This document shows positions 33,401 to 42,600 of a stretch of DNA of 64,000 bases, piece by piece. Position 1 is the stretch's first letter. The number at the start of each line of letters is the position of its first letter. Under the pieces are notes generated by a model. That model had not been told where the DNA came from, did no database searches, and saw only the letters and a list, made by a program, of their open reading frames with translations. The position numbers and the translations under genes are program-made. Source of the DNA: Rhizobium sp. Root482 (GTDB taxonomy: Bacteria; Pseudomonadota; Alphaproteobacteria; Rhizobiales; Rhizobiaceae); contig NZ_LMFA01000022.1 in the NCBI RefSeq assembly GCF_001426565.1, positions 166,955 to 230,954 on the forward strand. Reading direction: 5' to 3'.

Positions 33401-35933
33401 GTCGCGGGCCGTTTTCCACGCTCGCAACGGCAAGATCTCCGACCAGATTTCGCGCGCCGAAGCCCTGTCTTCGAAACCCGTGGCGAAAGGCGAGAAGAAG
33501 GATGTGCCGCTGCTTGCGGTTGCGGCCGTCGATTCCGACCTGCCGGCCGCCGAGATCAATGGAGACGATCTCGACCACTTCAACGGCTATGGCGGATTTT
33601 CCGCGGATGGCCGCGAATATGTCGTACGCCTGCGCGGCGGCGAAGCGACGCCGCAGCCCTGGATCAACGTCATTGCCAACGAGGCGTTCGGCTTCCACGT
33701 GGCGGCCGAAGGCGCCGCTTTCACCTGGGCGCGTAATTCGCGCGATTACCAGCTGACGCCCTGGACCAATGATCCGGTCATCAACCGGCCGGGCGAGGCG
33801 ATCTTCCTCCGCGACATGGACAGCGGCGCGGTGCTCTCGCCCTATGCAGCCCTGTCGCGCAGCCGGTCGGTCCAGTTCGAAACCCGCCACGGGCTTGGCT
33901 ATTCCATCTTCAGGAGCACGCAGGATGGGATGGAGATCGAGGTCGCCCAGGCCGTGCACCGCGAGGCGCCGGTCAAATATCTGCGGCTCCGGCTGAAAAA
34001 TCTCAGTGGCGAGACGCGACGCCTGAAGGCCTATGCCTATGCCGAATGGGTGCTGGGCAACAATCGCGCCAAGACCGCTCCCTTCGTTCTTTCGCATCGC
34101 GACGAGGCGAGCGGCGCCCTTCTCGCCACCAATCCCTACAGCACCGATTATTCCGGCCGCACGGCCTTCCTGGCGGCAAGCGAAATGCCCTCGGGCTTCA
34201 CGACCAGCCGGCGGGAGTTCCTCGGCCGCGGCGGCAGCCTCTATGCGCCGCAGGCGGTCATCGATGGCACGGCGCTCTCCGGCGCGATCGAAGCCGACGG
34301 CGATCCCTGCGCCGCGCTGGCGCTCGATATCGAGCTGAAACCCGGCGAAAGCCGCGAACTGACCTTCTATATGGGCGATGCCGACACCGGCGAACAGGCG
34401 CTCGTGCACCTGGAAACCGCCGGCAAGAGCAGTTTTGACGCGGTGCTCGACGCGTCCAGGAGCTTCTGGCAGGATTTCACCGGCATTCTCCAGGTCGAAA
34501 CGCCCGACAAGGCCTTCGATCACATGGTCAATGCCTGGCTGCCCTATCAGAGCCTTGGCTGCCGGATCATGGCGCGGTCGGCCTTCTACCAGGCCAGCGG
34601 CGCCTTCGGTTTCCGCGACCAGTTGCAGGATACGCTCGCCTTCATCCTGCACCGTCCCGAACTTGCCCGGGCGCAGATCCTCAACGCGGCCGCCCGCCAG
34701 TTTGTCGAAGGCGATGTCCTTCACTGGTGGTTGCCGGGCAATGGCTCGGGCGTGCGCACGCTGATTTCGGACGATGTCGTCTGGCTCGGCCATGCGGCAC
34801 AGCATTATTGCGCGGTCACCGGCACGAGCGATATTCTCGATGAGCAGATCGCCTTCATCGAAGGACCGGCCCTTGAGCCGGAGCAGCACGACAATTTCTT
34901 CCAGCCGACGGTGTCCGAGCGAAAGGCAAGCCTTTACGAACATTGCGCGCTGGCGCTCGATCTTGCCGTCGCCCGCAAGGGCGAGAACGGCCTGCCGCTG
35001 ATCCTCGGCGGCGACTGGAACGACGGCATGAACCGTGTCGGCATCGAAGGTCGCGGCACGAGCGTCTGGCTCGGCTGGTTCCTGGCGACAACACTGAAAT
35101 CCTTCATCGAGATCGCTGCAAAGCGTGGCGACGAGGCGCGGGTTTCCGCCTGGCAGGCACATCTGGCCATTCTTGAAAAAGCATTGGAGACGGCCGGTTG
35201 GGATGGCGGCCATTATCGCCGCGGCTATTACGACGATGGAACGCCGCTCGGATCGGCCGACAGCAACGAATGCCGGATCGATTCCATTGCCCAGTCCTGG
35301 AGCGTGCTCTCCGGAGAGGGCGACGCGGATCGGTCGAAGCAGGCGATGGACGCGGTCATGTCGCAACTGGCCGACGACGATCACCACATCATCCGGCTGT
35401 TCACGCCGCCGCTGTCGGGAACCGATCAGGATCCGGGTTACATCAAGGCCTATCCGCCGGGGGTTCGCGAAAACGGCGGGCAATATACCCATGCGGCCAC
35501 CTGGGTCGTCCTGGCATTGGCAGCCCAGAACCGCACGGAAGATGCCTGGCGGGCCTTCGAGATGCTCAACCCGGTCAATCATGCGAGAGACCGTGAAAGC
35601 GCCGATCATTACCGGGTCGAGCCCTATGTGGTCGCCGCCGATATCTATGGCGACGGTGCACTGGCCGGTCGCGGCGGCTGGACATGGTATACGGGCTCGG
35701 CCGCCTGGCTCTATCGCGCTGCGGTCGAAGGCATTCTCGGCCTTCGCAAGCAGGGTGACAGGCTGGTCATCCAGCCGGTCATCCCGAAGAGCTGGAACGG
35801 TTTTTCCGCGACAGTGACCCTGGACGGCAAGGCGCACCGGATTTCCGTGACGAAAAATGCGCAAAGCGGAGAATTGATCGTCAGCGTCAATGATACTGTC
35901 ACAGAAAACGCGCATGAAGGCGTTTTGTTGTAG
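27432..35933 (+). CDS. ndvB: cyclic beta-1,2-glucan synthase NdvB/ChvB/Cgs
   Basis: This giant inner-membrane enzyme (2833 residues from ATG 27432) makes periplasmic cyclic beta-1,2-glucans from UDP-glucose. The N-terminal glycosyltransferase 84 part has transmembrane segments near residues 405-455, 820-870 and 935-980. It carries the acceptor Asp pair DSD at 627-629, ED at 761-762 and the processivity motif QHRW at 774-777. The central region (about 1000-1450) matches the glucoamylase-like cyclisation domain. The C-terminal half is glycoside phosphorylase-like (GH94) with GGDWNDGMN (Asp2528), which sets ring size. An in-frame GTG at 27333 could add 33 residues, but the ATG start resembles Rhizobium/Agrobacterium homologues. 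A strong terminator follows. Confidence 0.97.
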   Translation: MPPHKPQTTPSREAEIKPIDYNDSIRSTYFTIDELHACGAALAREGAKSLPGFFPFDFRARHRENENEIFRVYRVTAGDVEAGATITPAAEWLLDNHYLVEEAIQEVRRDFPRKFYRQLPTIDVGGVTIPRTLALAWLYVSHTHSTVSRESLTAMVEGFQENETLKIGELWALPSIVRFVLIENLRRIAIRVDRSRNMRRKANDVADQIVRLGEPEKFQSILSEAEPLSADNTFVAQLLYRLRDGSQTSGHVINWIEERLERRGSNVEEALVAEQNRLSSGNVTMSNIVRGLREIDDNDWAVWFESVSKVDSELRDGSDYEALDFGSRNKYRSAIERLARRSGSEEVEVTRIALDLVREQIGAEADDGKAYHEPNVGAFLVGKRRRVLEAKIGYRPSVVQAIIRAGRKLDWLAIAGPNIVLTALAMIAVYFFVSPMDIPTGALLIMLVLFALPASEGAAGLFNTLVTLFVPPSRLVGYEFLNGIPQDARTLVVVPCLISKRDHVDELVRNLEVHYLANPKGEIYFALVSDWADNQEEETATDLDVLDYAKGEIATLSARYAHDGRTRFYLLHRRRLFNEAEGAWMGWERKRGKLHELNLLLRGDSDTTFLPGANTVPQDVQYVMTLDSDTRLMRDAVTKLVGKLYHPINRPVVDPVTQKVVAGYGILQPRVTSSLTTGSEASAFQRIFSVNRGIDPYVFTVSDVYQDIAGEGTFTGKGLYHVDAFEAALKGKIEENSILSHDLLEGSLARCALVSDVELVEDFPIRYEVETSRQHRWARGDWQLLPYMFNPANGLGMLGRWKMYDNLRRSLIPCAWLVASVMGWYYMQPTQALIWQFVLIFSLFVAPTLSLISGLMPRRNDIVARAHVHAVLSEIQAANAQVALRIVFIAHSAAMMADAIVRSLYRTFVSGKLMLEWRTAAQVQNAAGGTVLDYYRSMWTAPALAIVSLALAAVSDTGLPFIGIPFALLWILSPAIAWFVSQSAETEDQLVVPQEVVDELRKIARRTWLYFEQFVTAEQNFLPPDNFQEIPHPVLAERTSPTNIGVYLLSVMSARDFGWIGFEEAIRRLEETVATIDRMPKYRGHLYNWYKTDTLETMEPKYISAVDSGNLAGHLIAVSSMCREWAEAPSAQLQGNLDGIGDVASILSEVLAQLPDDRKTVRPLRRLMEERIAGFHSGLQTVKREQEFASIRVINLAVLARDIHKLTLNLDHEVKSAESGEVTKWATLLVNTCEAHISDGVFDLRAIETLRQRLIVLRDRTRDIAFTMDFSFLFRPERRLLSIGFRVNANELDEACYDLLASEARLTSLFAIAKGDLPTEHWYKLGRPIVPIGSRGALVSWSGSMFEYLMPPLVMQERQGGILNQTNNLIVREQMNHGRRLGTPWGISEAAFNARDHELTYQYTNFGVPTLGLKRGLGQNAVIAPYASILASMYDPKAALANLERLRGLGALGAYGFHDAVDFTPTRVPEGKTCAVVRNYYAHHHGMSIAAVANVVFNGRLREWFHADPVIEAAELLLQEKAPRDIPIINAKREPETLNRGQEDLLRPEIRTFTNPLAKPRETVFLSNGHYSVMLTATGAGYSRWNGQTVARWKADPSEDRTGTFIFLRDTASGEWWSATAEPRRARGEKTMTRFGDDKAEFIKTVGDLMSEVECIVATEHDAEGRRVILLNTGTEDRFIEVTSYAEPVLTTDDTDSAHPLFAKMFLRTEIDPRGDVIRVTRNKRSPGEPDMQVAHLVADNAGSTRHTEAETDRRRFIGVGRTLAEAQAFDPEASLSGTDGYTLDPIVSLRRVVRVPAGKKVSVIFWTIAAPDREAIDRAIDRYRHPDSFNHELIHAWTRSQVQMRHVGVTSQEAASFQMLGRYLTYPDMQLRADAATVQAGLAPQSSLWPLAISGDFPIFAVRINDDVDLGIAREALKAQEYLRARGVTADLVIVNERASSYAQDMQHTLDAMCENLRLRGLADGPRQHIFSVRRDIIEPETWSALLAASRAVFHARNGKISDQISRAEALSSKPVAKGEKKDVPLLAVAAVDSDLPAAEINGDDLDHFNGYGGFSADGREYVVRLRGGEATPQPWINVIANEAFGFHVAAEGAAFTWARNSRDYQLTPWTNDPVINRPGEAIFLRDMDSGAVLSPYAALSRSRSVQFETRHGLGYSIFRSTQDGMEIEVAQAVHREAPVKYLRLRLKNLSGETRRLKAYAYAEWVLGNNRAKTAPFVLSHRDEASGALLATNPYSTDYSGRTAFLAASEMPSGFTTSRREFLGRGGSLYAPQAVIDGTALSGAIEADGDPCAALALDIELKPGESRELTFYMGDADTGEQALVHLETAGKSSFDAVLDASRSFWQDFTGILQVETPDKAFDHMVNAWLPYQSLGCRIMARSAFYQASGAFGFRDQLQDTLAFILHRPELARAQILNAAARQFVEGDVLHWWLPGNGSGVRTLISDDVVWLGHAAQHYCAVTGTSDILDEQIAFIEGPALEPEQHDNFFQPTVSERKASLYEHCALALDLAVARKGENGLPLILGGDWNDGMNRVGIEGRGTSVWLGWFLATTLKSFIEIAAKRGDEARVSAWQAHLAILEKALETAGWDGGHYRRGYYDDGTPLGSADSNECRIDSIAQSWSVLSGEGDADRSKQAMDAVMSQLADDDHHIIRLFTPPLSGTDQDPGYIKAYPPGVRENGGQYTHAATWVVLALAAQNRTEDAWRAFEMLNPVNHARDRESADHYRVEPYVVAADIYGDGALAGRGGWTWYTGSAAWLYRAAVEGILGLRKQGDRLVIQPVIPKSWNGFSATVTLDGKAHRISVTKNAQSGELIVSVNDTVTENAHEGVLL

Positions 35934-35956
35934 CCGCCGGCGCGTCGCGAAGGGAT

Positions 35957-36000
35957 GAAAACCGGCTTTGCTCCACAAGGGGCAAGGCCGGTTTCCTTTT
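35957..36000 (+). terminator. rho-independent terminator after ndvB
   Basis: AAACCGGCTTTGCTCC pairs with GGGGCAAGGCCGGTTT around ACAA, with two mismatches, and is followed by CCTTTT. It closes the ndvB transcript 23 bp beyond the stop, so opgC downstream probably has its own promoter. Confidence 0.85.
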
Positions 36001-36061
36001 GGCGACGGGGCGGAGACATCGCGTCGATGGGGCAGGGGCCTGAACCCGACGAGACTTCCGA

Positions 36062-37222
36062 ATGCTGCAAAAACCGAACGATCTTCCACCCGCCGATAGA
36101 TACGCACCTGCTATCGTGCCTCCACCAACCACCCGCGACACGCGTCTCGACGTCTATCGCGCGCTTTGCCTGCTGATGATTTTCATCAACCATGTGCCGG
36201 GGCAATATCTCGAGGCTCTGACCACGAAGAACTACGGGTTTTCGGATTCCGCCGAGGCCTTCGTGCTGATCTCCGGCCTGTCGGCCGGTCTTGCCTATGG
36301 GCGCAGGTTCCAGCCCGGCAATCGCCTCGCCGTCGCCATGAAGGTCTGGCGCCGGGCCTTCACCCTCTATGTCGCGCATATCATGACCAGCATGGTGACG
36401 CTCGCCATCTTCGCCGGCGGTGCGCTCTATTTCGCGAGACCGGATCTCATCAGCGAGATCAATATCCGGCCGCTGGTCGATCATACCGAGCAGGGTTTCG
36501 TCGCCATGGTGCTGCTCGGGCACCAGCTCGGCTACAACAATATCCTTTCCATGTATGCCGTGGTCTTCCTGTTCCTGCCGGCCATGCTGTGGCTGCAGGC
36601 GCGCAGCCCTTCCTTGCTTCTGTTTTTCTCCGTCCTTGTCTGGCTGGCGGCCGGCGTCTTCACGATCGTGCCGTTCAATTTCCTCGATGAGGGCTACTGG
36701 TTCCTCAATCCCTGGTCATGGCAGTTCCTGTTCGTGATCGGCCTCGTCTGCATGATGCGCTCGCGGTCAGGCAAGCCTCTGCCCCGGCATCCGGTATTGA
36801 TCGCGATCTCTGCCGGCTATCTCGTTCTGTCTTTCCTCTGGGTGGTCCTGTCCTGGTGGAGCATCGATATTTCCTTCGGGCTGCCGGCCGTTCTCACCGG
36901 GTTCGACAAGACCTTTCTGTCGCTGTCCCGGCTGCTGCACGTGCTTTCGCTCGGCTATCTGCTGGCGGTCGTTCCGGTGTTCAGCCGGCTGGCGCGGCTG
37001 CGCCTCGATCATCCCCTCGTGCTGATCGGGCGTCACTCCCTTCCGGTCTTCATCTTCGGGACGATCCTGGCCATGGCCGGTCAGGTGCTGCTGTTCGTCA
37101 CCGGTCGCGATCCGCTCTGGGGGGCGCTCTTCGTCGCCGGCGGCATAGGCCTGCATTTCGTCTATGCCTTCTACCTGAACTGGCTCGGCGAGCTTTACGG
37201 AGCCGCTCACGCGCGGGCGTAA
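36062..37222 (+). CDS. opgC: OpgC-family glucan succinyltransferase
   Basis: This 386-residue integral membrane acyltransferase has about ten hydrophobic segments. The N-terminal family signature is RLDVYRALCLLMIFINHVPG (split as TRLDVYRALC and FINHVPGQYLE) with SDSAEAFVLISGLSAG. The His in INHVPG and the acidic residues after it are conserved in OpgC, which succinylates osmoregulated periplasmic glucans in the alpha- and gammaproteobacteria. Lying between ndvB and ndvA, it would modify the cyclic glucans made by ndvB. The protein is the usual length. Its stop is 7 bp before the shared hairpin with ndvA. Confidence 0.9.
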   Translation: MLQKPNDLPPADRYAPAIVPPPTTRDTRLDVYRALCLLMIFINHVPGQYLEALTTKNYGFSDSAEAFVLISGLSAGLAYGRRFQPGNRLAVAMKVWRRAFTLYVAHIMTSMVTLAIFAGGALYFARPDLISEINIRPLVDHTEQGFVAMVLLGHQLGYNNILSMYAVVFLFLPAMLWLQARSPSLLLFFSVLVWLAAGVFTIVPFNFLDEGYWFLNPWSWQFLFVIGLVCMMRSRSGKPLPRHPVLIAISAGYLVLSFLWVVLSWWSIDISFGLPAVLTGFDKTFLSLSRLLHVLSLGYLLAVVPVFSRLARLRLDHPLVLIGRHSLPVFIFGTILAMAGQVLLFVTGRDPLWGALFVAGGIGLHFVYAFYLNWLGELYGAAHARA

Positions 37223-37224
37223 AC

Positions 37225-37254
37225 GAAAAAAGGCCTCGCGCACGGCGAGGCCTT
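37225..37254 (-). terminator. terminator for ndvA (convergent with opgC)
   Basis: AAGGCCTCGC pairs with GCGAGGCCTT around a 5-nt loop. On the minus strand it is followed by six T, which makes a canonical terminator for ndvA. On the plus strand no T-run follows, so opgC would be stopped less efficiently or by Rho. Confidence 0.8.
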
Positions 37255-37277
37255 CTGAACGTTCGGTCCTGGCTCGG

Positions 37278-39035
37278 TCAGGCGGCGGCGCGGCTCTTGC
37301 GGACATCCTCGTCCGTCAGGATGCCGCTTGCCCGCAGCAGGGAGGCGAAGCGTCCATTGCTCTGGCTGAGCTCCTGGAAGCCGCCCATTTCGACGACCTG
37401 GCCCTGATCCATGAAGATCACCAGATCGGCCTCGCGCACCGTCGAAAGCCGGTGGGCGATGATGAAGGTCGTGCGGTCGCGGCGCAGATTGTCGATCGCC
37501 GCCTTGACGCGGTTCTCGGTCTCCACGTCGAGCGCGCTGGTCGCCTCGTCGAGCACCAGGATCGGCGCATTCTTCAGGATCGCCCTCGCAATGGCGATAC
37601 GCTGGCGCTCGCCGCCGGACAGCCGGTTGCCGCGCTCACCGACGCGCGTGTCGTAGCCGCCCTGGCGGCTCTCGATGAAATCGGCGGCGGCGGCGGCCTC
37701 TGCCGCTTCCATAACCTCGACGAGGGAGGCATCGTCGCGACCAAGGCGGATATTCTCGCTGATCGACCGGTTGAGCAGGCCCGCGTCCTGGAACACGGTG
37801 GCGATCGACCGGCGCAGCGACTTGCGGGTGACGGTGGAAATATCGACGCCGTCGATCAGGATCTTGCCGGCCGCCGGCTCGTGGACGCGCTGCAGCAGAT
37901 TGACCAGCGTCGTCTTGCCGGCGCCTGTGGGGCCGACGATGGCGATCGTCTGTCCGGCCTTGGCGGTGAACGACACGTCGCTCAGGCCCTGGTTCGAATT
38001 GGCGAAGTTGAACGAAACATCGCGGAATTCGACCTCGCCCCGCACATGGGAAAGCTCGCCGGCATCGGCCGGTTCCTCACGCTCGCAGACCGAATCCTCG
38101 AGCGCAAAGAAGTCTTCCAGCTTGGCGCGGGCTTCGAAAATCTGCGTCACGAAGGCCTTCATCTGGTCGAGGCGGCCGATCAGCAGGCCGGCAAAGCCGA
38201 TAAAGGCAATGACGTCGCCGATGCCCAGCTCGCCCTTCTGGACGAGAAAGGTACCGATCACCAGGATGGCCATCATCGAGATGGTCGAGGCCATGCGGTT
38301 GAGCGCGCTGGCCAGCGCCCACCAGTCGAGAACCGGCAGCTGGGCGGAGATCAGCTTCTGGGTAAAATTCTTCAGCTCGCGGGTTTCAGCCTCGATGCGG
38401 TTGTAGCTGTGCACCACCGAAACATTGCTGATCGAATCCGAAACATGGGAAAACACCGTGTGGTAATGATCCTCGACCGAGGCCTGGCCGGCCTTGGTGC
38501 GGGCCATCACCAGCTTGCCGATGACGACATAGAGCACACCGAGGACCACGAGGACCAGCGACAGGCGCACATCCATGGCAAAGGCGGTGGGAACGAGAAG
38601 GGTCAGCGCCACGGCGGTGGCCAGATGCTGGCGCATGAATTCGAGCCAGAGACCGAACAGCGTCTCGCAGGCGCGCAGAAGCGTATGCAGCGCATTGGAG
38701 GTGCCGCGCTGGCTATGCCAGGAAAGCGGCATCGAAATGATGCGACCGAAGGCTTCTGTGATCAGCGTGGAGCGGCGCGTATGGGCAAGCCGGTCAGCCT
38801 CGCGGGCCACCAGGACGAAGGCGATCGTGTTGAAGACGCCGAGGCCGGCCCACATCAGGAGCATCGGCGTGACCGACTGCTTGTCCGAGATCGCACCGAT
38901 GATACGGCCAAAGAGAATAGGCTCGGCAATCGTTATGGCCGCCAGGACAATGTTGGCGAGCACAATGGCCGAGACGCGGAACTTATGAACGGCAAGATAC
39001 TGGAGTGCTCTTGCATAAACCTGGAACAATGACAC
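37278..39035 (-). CDS. ndvA: cyclic beta-1,2-glucan exporter NdvA/ChvA
   Basis: The 585-residue half-transporter has an N-terminal six-helix membrane domain and a C-terminal ATPase. It exports cyclic beta-1,2-glucans to the periplasm. Motifs: AEPILFGRIIGAI in the first membrane region, Walker A GPTGAGKTT, signature LSGGERQRIAIARA, Walker B ILVLDEATSALD and the switch IIAHRLSTV. The ATPase-proximal DVSFTAKAGQT is typical. The sequence is very close to Sinorhizobium NdvA/Agrobacterium ChvA. The GTG at 39035 was chosen because it starts VSLFQVYARALQYLAV like NdvA and has AGGGA 7 bp upstream. An ATG at 39050 is also in frame. It faces opgC and shares the cyclic glucan function with ndvB. Confidence 0.95.
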   Translation of the reverse strand: MSLFQVYARALQYLAVHKFRVSAIVLANIVLAAITIAEPILFGRIIGAISDKQSVTPMLLMWAGLGVFNTIAFVLVAREADRLAHTRRSTLITEAFGRIISMPLSWHSQRGTSNALHTLLRACETLFGLWLEFMRQHLATAVALTLLVPTAFAMDVRLSLVLVVLGVLYVVIGKLVMARTKAGQASVEDHYHTVFSHVSDSISNVSVVHSYNRIEAETRELKNFTQKLISAQLPVLDWWALASALNRMASTISMMAILVIGTFLVQKGELGIGDVIAFIGFAGLLIGRLDQMKAFVTQIFEARAKLEDFFALEDSVCEREEPADAGELSHVRGEVEFRDVSFNFANSNQGLSDVSFTAKAGQTIAIVGPTGAGKTTLVNLLQRVHEPAAGKILIDGVDISTVTRKSLRRSIATVFQDAGLLNRSISENIRLGRDDASLVEVMEAAEAAAAADFIESRQGGYDTRVGERGNRLSGGERQRIAIARAILKNAPILVLDEATSALDVETENRVKAAIDNLRRDRTTFIIAHRLSTVREADLVIFMDQGQVVEMGGFQELSQSNGRFASLLRASGILTDEDVRKSRAAA

Positions 39036-39617
39036 TGTCTTATCCCTCATGGGCAGATGTTTGCGGTGCAACGAAAAGCAAAACTGTCATTGGCATCGCG
39101 TTATAAGTGGCTTGGAAGGAAAAAGTTTCGTACCGGGCAGTCATTTCCATTTGCTTCTACAATCATGAGGAAATACCGCAGGTTCGTTTCATCTGTCCTT
39201 CTTCTGGTTTCAGCATCCGGCACCACATTTATCGGGCGAACGTCAGTGCGAAACAGCATTTGTGGCGGGCGCCAAAGTCGAAGGGGGAGGTAGAAGAAAG
39301 GCCTTGGCGGGATTATCCATAGTCTGCTGTTGCATCTGGCGGAGCGTCCGGGGATGCGGTGATAGGTGATACCGTTATTGACGTTTCGGATTATCGCGTC
39401 GGCAACATGAATGGCTGCTGAACGGGACATTCATGTCGTTTCGCGGCAGGTCGGGATTCCGGAAAAGATCCTTTCACGCGGTCTCCGCCTCGGCCGGTCC
39501 GACGCGCCTTCCTGATCCATTTCGCGCCGCTTCTGAAATTGAACTTCCTTTCGTGAAACGCTAATAGTCGTTTTCGCGGTGCAGCATTGCCGCGTTCCAA
39601 GTCATGAGGAGTCCGAC
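39036..39617. other. 582-bp divergent intergenic region, no gene seen
   Basis: It lies between ndvA (leftward) and pyruvate carboxylase (rightward). Short frames such as one at 39101-39430 on the minus strand lack a ribosome binding site and show no family signature. The region is AT-richer than the flanking genes and must contain both promoters. I saw no clear operator or RNA gene. Confidence 0.5.
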
Positions 39618-42600
39618 TTGCCCATATCCAAGATCCTTGTCGCCAACCGTTCTGAAATTGCCATTCGCGTGTTTCGCGCGGCCAACGAACTGGGTTTGAA
39701 AACGGTTGCGATCTGGGCGGAGGAGGACAAGCTGGCGCTTCACCGCTTCAAGGCGGACGAAAGCTACCAGGTCGGGCGCGGACCGCATCTCGCCCGTGAC
39801 CTCGGTCCGATCGAGAGCTACCTGTCGATCGAGGAGGTAATCCGCGTCGCCAAGCTTTCGGGCGCCGACGCCATTCATCCCGGTTATGGGCTCCTGTCGG
39901 AAAGCCCGGAATTCGTCGATGCCTGCAAGGCCGCCGGCATCCTCTTCATCGGCCCGACCGGAGATACGATGCGCAGGCTCGGCAACAAGGTCGCGGCGCG
40001 CAATCTCGCCATCGAGATCGGCGTGCCGGTCGTTCCGGCCACCGAGCCGCTCCCCGACGACATGGACGAAGTGGCAAGGATGGCCGAGGAGATCGGCTAT
40101 CCGGTCATGCTGAAAGCCTCCTGGGGCGGCGGCGGGCGCGGCATGCGCGCCATCCGCGATCCGAAGGATCTTGCCCGCGAGGTGACGGAGGCCAAGCGCG
40201 AGGCGATGGCCGCCTTCGGCAAGGACGAGGTCTATCTGGAAAAGCTGGTGGAGCGCGCGCGGCACGTCGAAAGCCAGGTGCTCGGCGATACCCATGGCAA
40301 TGTCGTGCATCTGTTCGAGCGCGATTGTTCGGTCCAGCGCCGCAACCAGAAGGTCGTCGAGCGCGCGCCGGCGCCTTACCTGACAGAGGGACAGCGCCAG
40401 GAACTGGCCGGCTATTCCACCCGCATCGCCAAGGCGACGAATTATATCGGTGCGGGCACGGTCGAATATCTGATGGATATGGATACCGGCAAGTTCTACT
40501 TCATCGAGGTCAATCCGCGTATCCAGGTCGAGCACACGGTCACCGAGGTCGTCACCGGCATCGATATCGTCAAGGCGCAGATCCACATCCTCGACGGCTT
40601 CGCCATCGGCACGCCGGAATCGGGCGTCCCGAAACAGGAGGATATCCGGCTCAACGGCCACGCGCTGCAGTGCCGCATCACTACGGAAGACCCGGAGCAG
40701 AATTTCATTCCCGATTACGGCCGCATCACCGCCTATCGCGGCGCCACCGGTTTCGGTATTCGGCTCGATGGCGGCACCGCCTATTCCGGCGCGGTGATCA
40801 CCCGCTTCTACGATCCGCTCCTGGAGAAGGTCACGGCCTGGGCACCGAGCCCGGGGGAGGCGATCCAGCGCATGCATCGGGCGTTGCGCGAATTCCGTAT
40901 CCGCGGCGTCGCCACCAATCTCACCTTCCTCGAAGCGATCATCACGCACGAGAAATTCCGCGACAACAGCTATACGACCCGTTTCATCGATACGACGCCG
41001 GACCTGTTCCAGCAGGTCAAGCGCCAGGACCGCGCCACCAAGCTCCTGACCTATCTCGCCGACGTCACCGTCAATGGCCATCCCGAGGCCAAGGGCCGCC
41101 CGATGCCGTCGGACGATATCGCCGCACCGGTCGTGCCCTTCACGTCAGGTGAGATCAAGCCGGGCACGAGGCAATTGCTCGACGAACTCGGTCCGAAGAA
41201 ATTCGGCGAATGGATGCGGGCGCAAAAGCGCGTCCTGATCACCGACACGACGATGCGCGACGGCCACCAGTCGCTGCTCGCCACCCGCATGCGCACCTAT
41301 GATATCGCGCGCATCGCCGGCACCTATGCGCGCGCGCTGCCCAACCTGTTTTCACTGGAATGCTGGGGCGGCGCCACCTTCGACGTCTCCATGCGCTTCC
41401 TCACCGAAGATCCGTGGGAGCGGTTGGCCAAGGTGCGCGAGGATGCGCCCAACCTTTTGCTGCAGATGCTTTTGCGCGGCGCCAACGGCGTCGGCTACAA
41501 GAACTATCCCGACAATGTGGTGAAATATTTCGTCCGCCAGGCGGCCAAAGGCGGCATCGACCTGTTCCGCGTGTTCGACTGCCTGAACTGGGTGGAAAAC
41601 ATGCGCGTGTCGATGGATGCGGTGGCCGAGGAGAACAAGCTCTGCGAGGCGGCGATCTGCTATACCGGCGATATTCTCAATTCGGCAAGGCCGAAATACG
41701 ACCTGAAATATTACACGGCCCTTGCCGTCGAACTCGACAGGGCCGGCGCCCATATTATCGCTGTCAAGGACATGGCCGGCCTGCTGAAGCCGGCGGCGGC
41801 CCGCGTGCTCTTCAAGGCGCTGCGCGAGGCGACCGACCTGCCGATCCATTTCCACACGCATGATACGTCCGGCATCGCCGCCGCCACCGTGCTTGCGGCT
41901 GTCGAGGCGGGCGTCGATGTCGTCGATGCGGCGATGGACGCCCTGTCGGGCAACACGTCGCAGCCCTGCCTCGGATCGATCGTCGAAGCTCTGCGCGGCA
42001 CCGAGCACGATCCCGATCTCGATCCGGAATGGATCCGCCGCATCTCCTTCTACTGGGAGGCCGTGCGCCACCAATATGCCGCCTTCGAAAGCGACCTGAA
42101 GGGGCCTGCCTCGGAAGTCTACCTGCATGAAATGCCGGGTGGCCAGTTCACCAATCTCAAGGAACAGGCGCGTTCGCTCGGTCTCGAAACCCGCTGGCAC
42201 CAGGTCGCCCAGACCTATGCCGATGCCAACCGCATGTTCGGTGATATCGTCAAGGTGACGCCATCCTCGAAGGTGGTCGGCGACATGGCGCTGATGATGG
42301 TGAGCCAGGACCTGACCGTCGCCGATGTCGAGAACCCGGCAAAGGACATCGCCTTCCCCGAATCGGTCGTCTCCATGCTGAAGGGCGATCTCGGCCAGCC
42401 CCCGGGCGGATGGCCGGACATCCTGCAGAAGAAGGCCCTGAAGGGCGAGACGCCCTACACGGTGCGTCCCGGCTCGCTGCTTCCGGCCGCCGATCTCGAT
42501 GCAGAGCGCCTGGTGATCGAGGAGAAGCTGGAGCGTGAGGTCGATGATTTCGAATTCGCCTCCTACCTCATGTATCCGAAGGTCTTTACCGATTACGCCC

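Noticed and set aside
32178..36107. Very long minus-strand open frame (over 1300 codons) opposite ndvB
   Set aside because: It is a mirror of the GC-rich codon pattern of ndvB; the translation is rich in Arg, Gly and His with no family signature, and ndvB itself is certain.
39101..39430. Possible 109-residue minus-strand gene between ndvA and pyc
   Set aside because: No ribosome binding site, no signature, irregular composition; kept only as part of the intergenic region.
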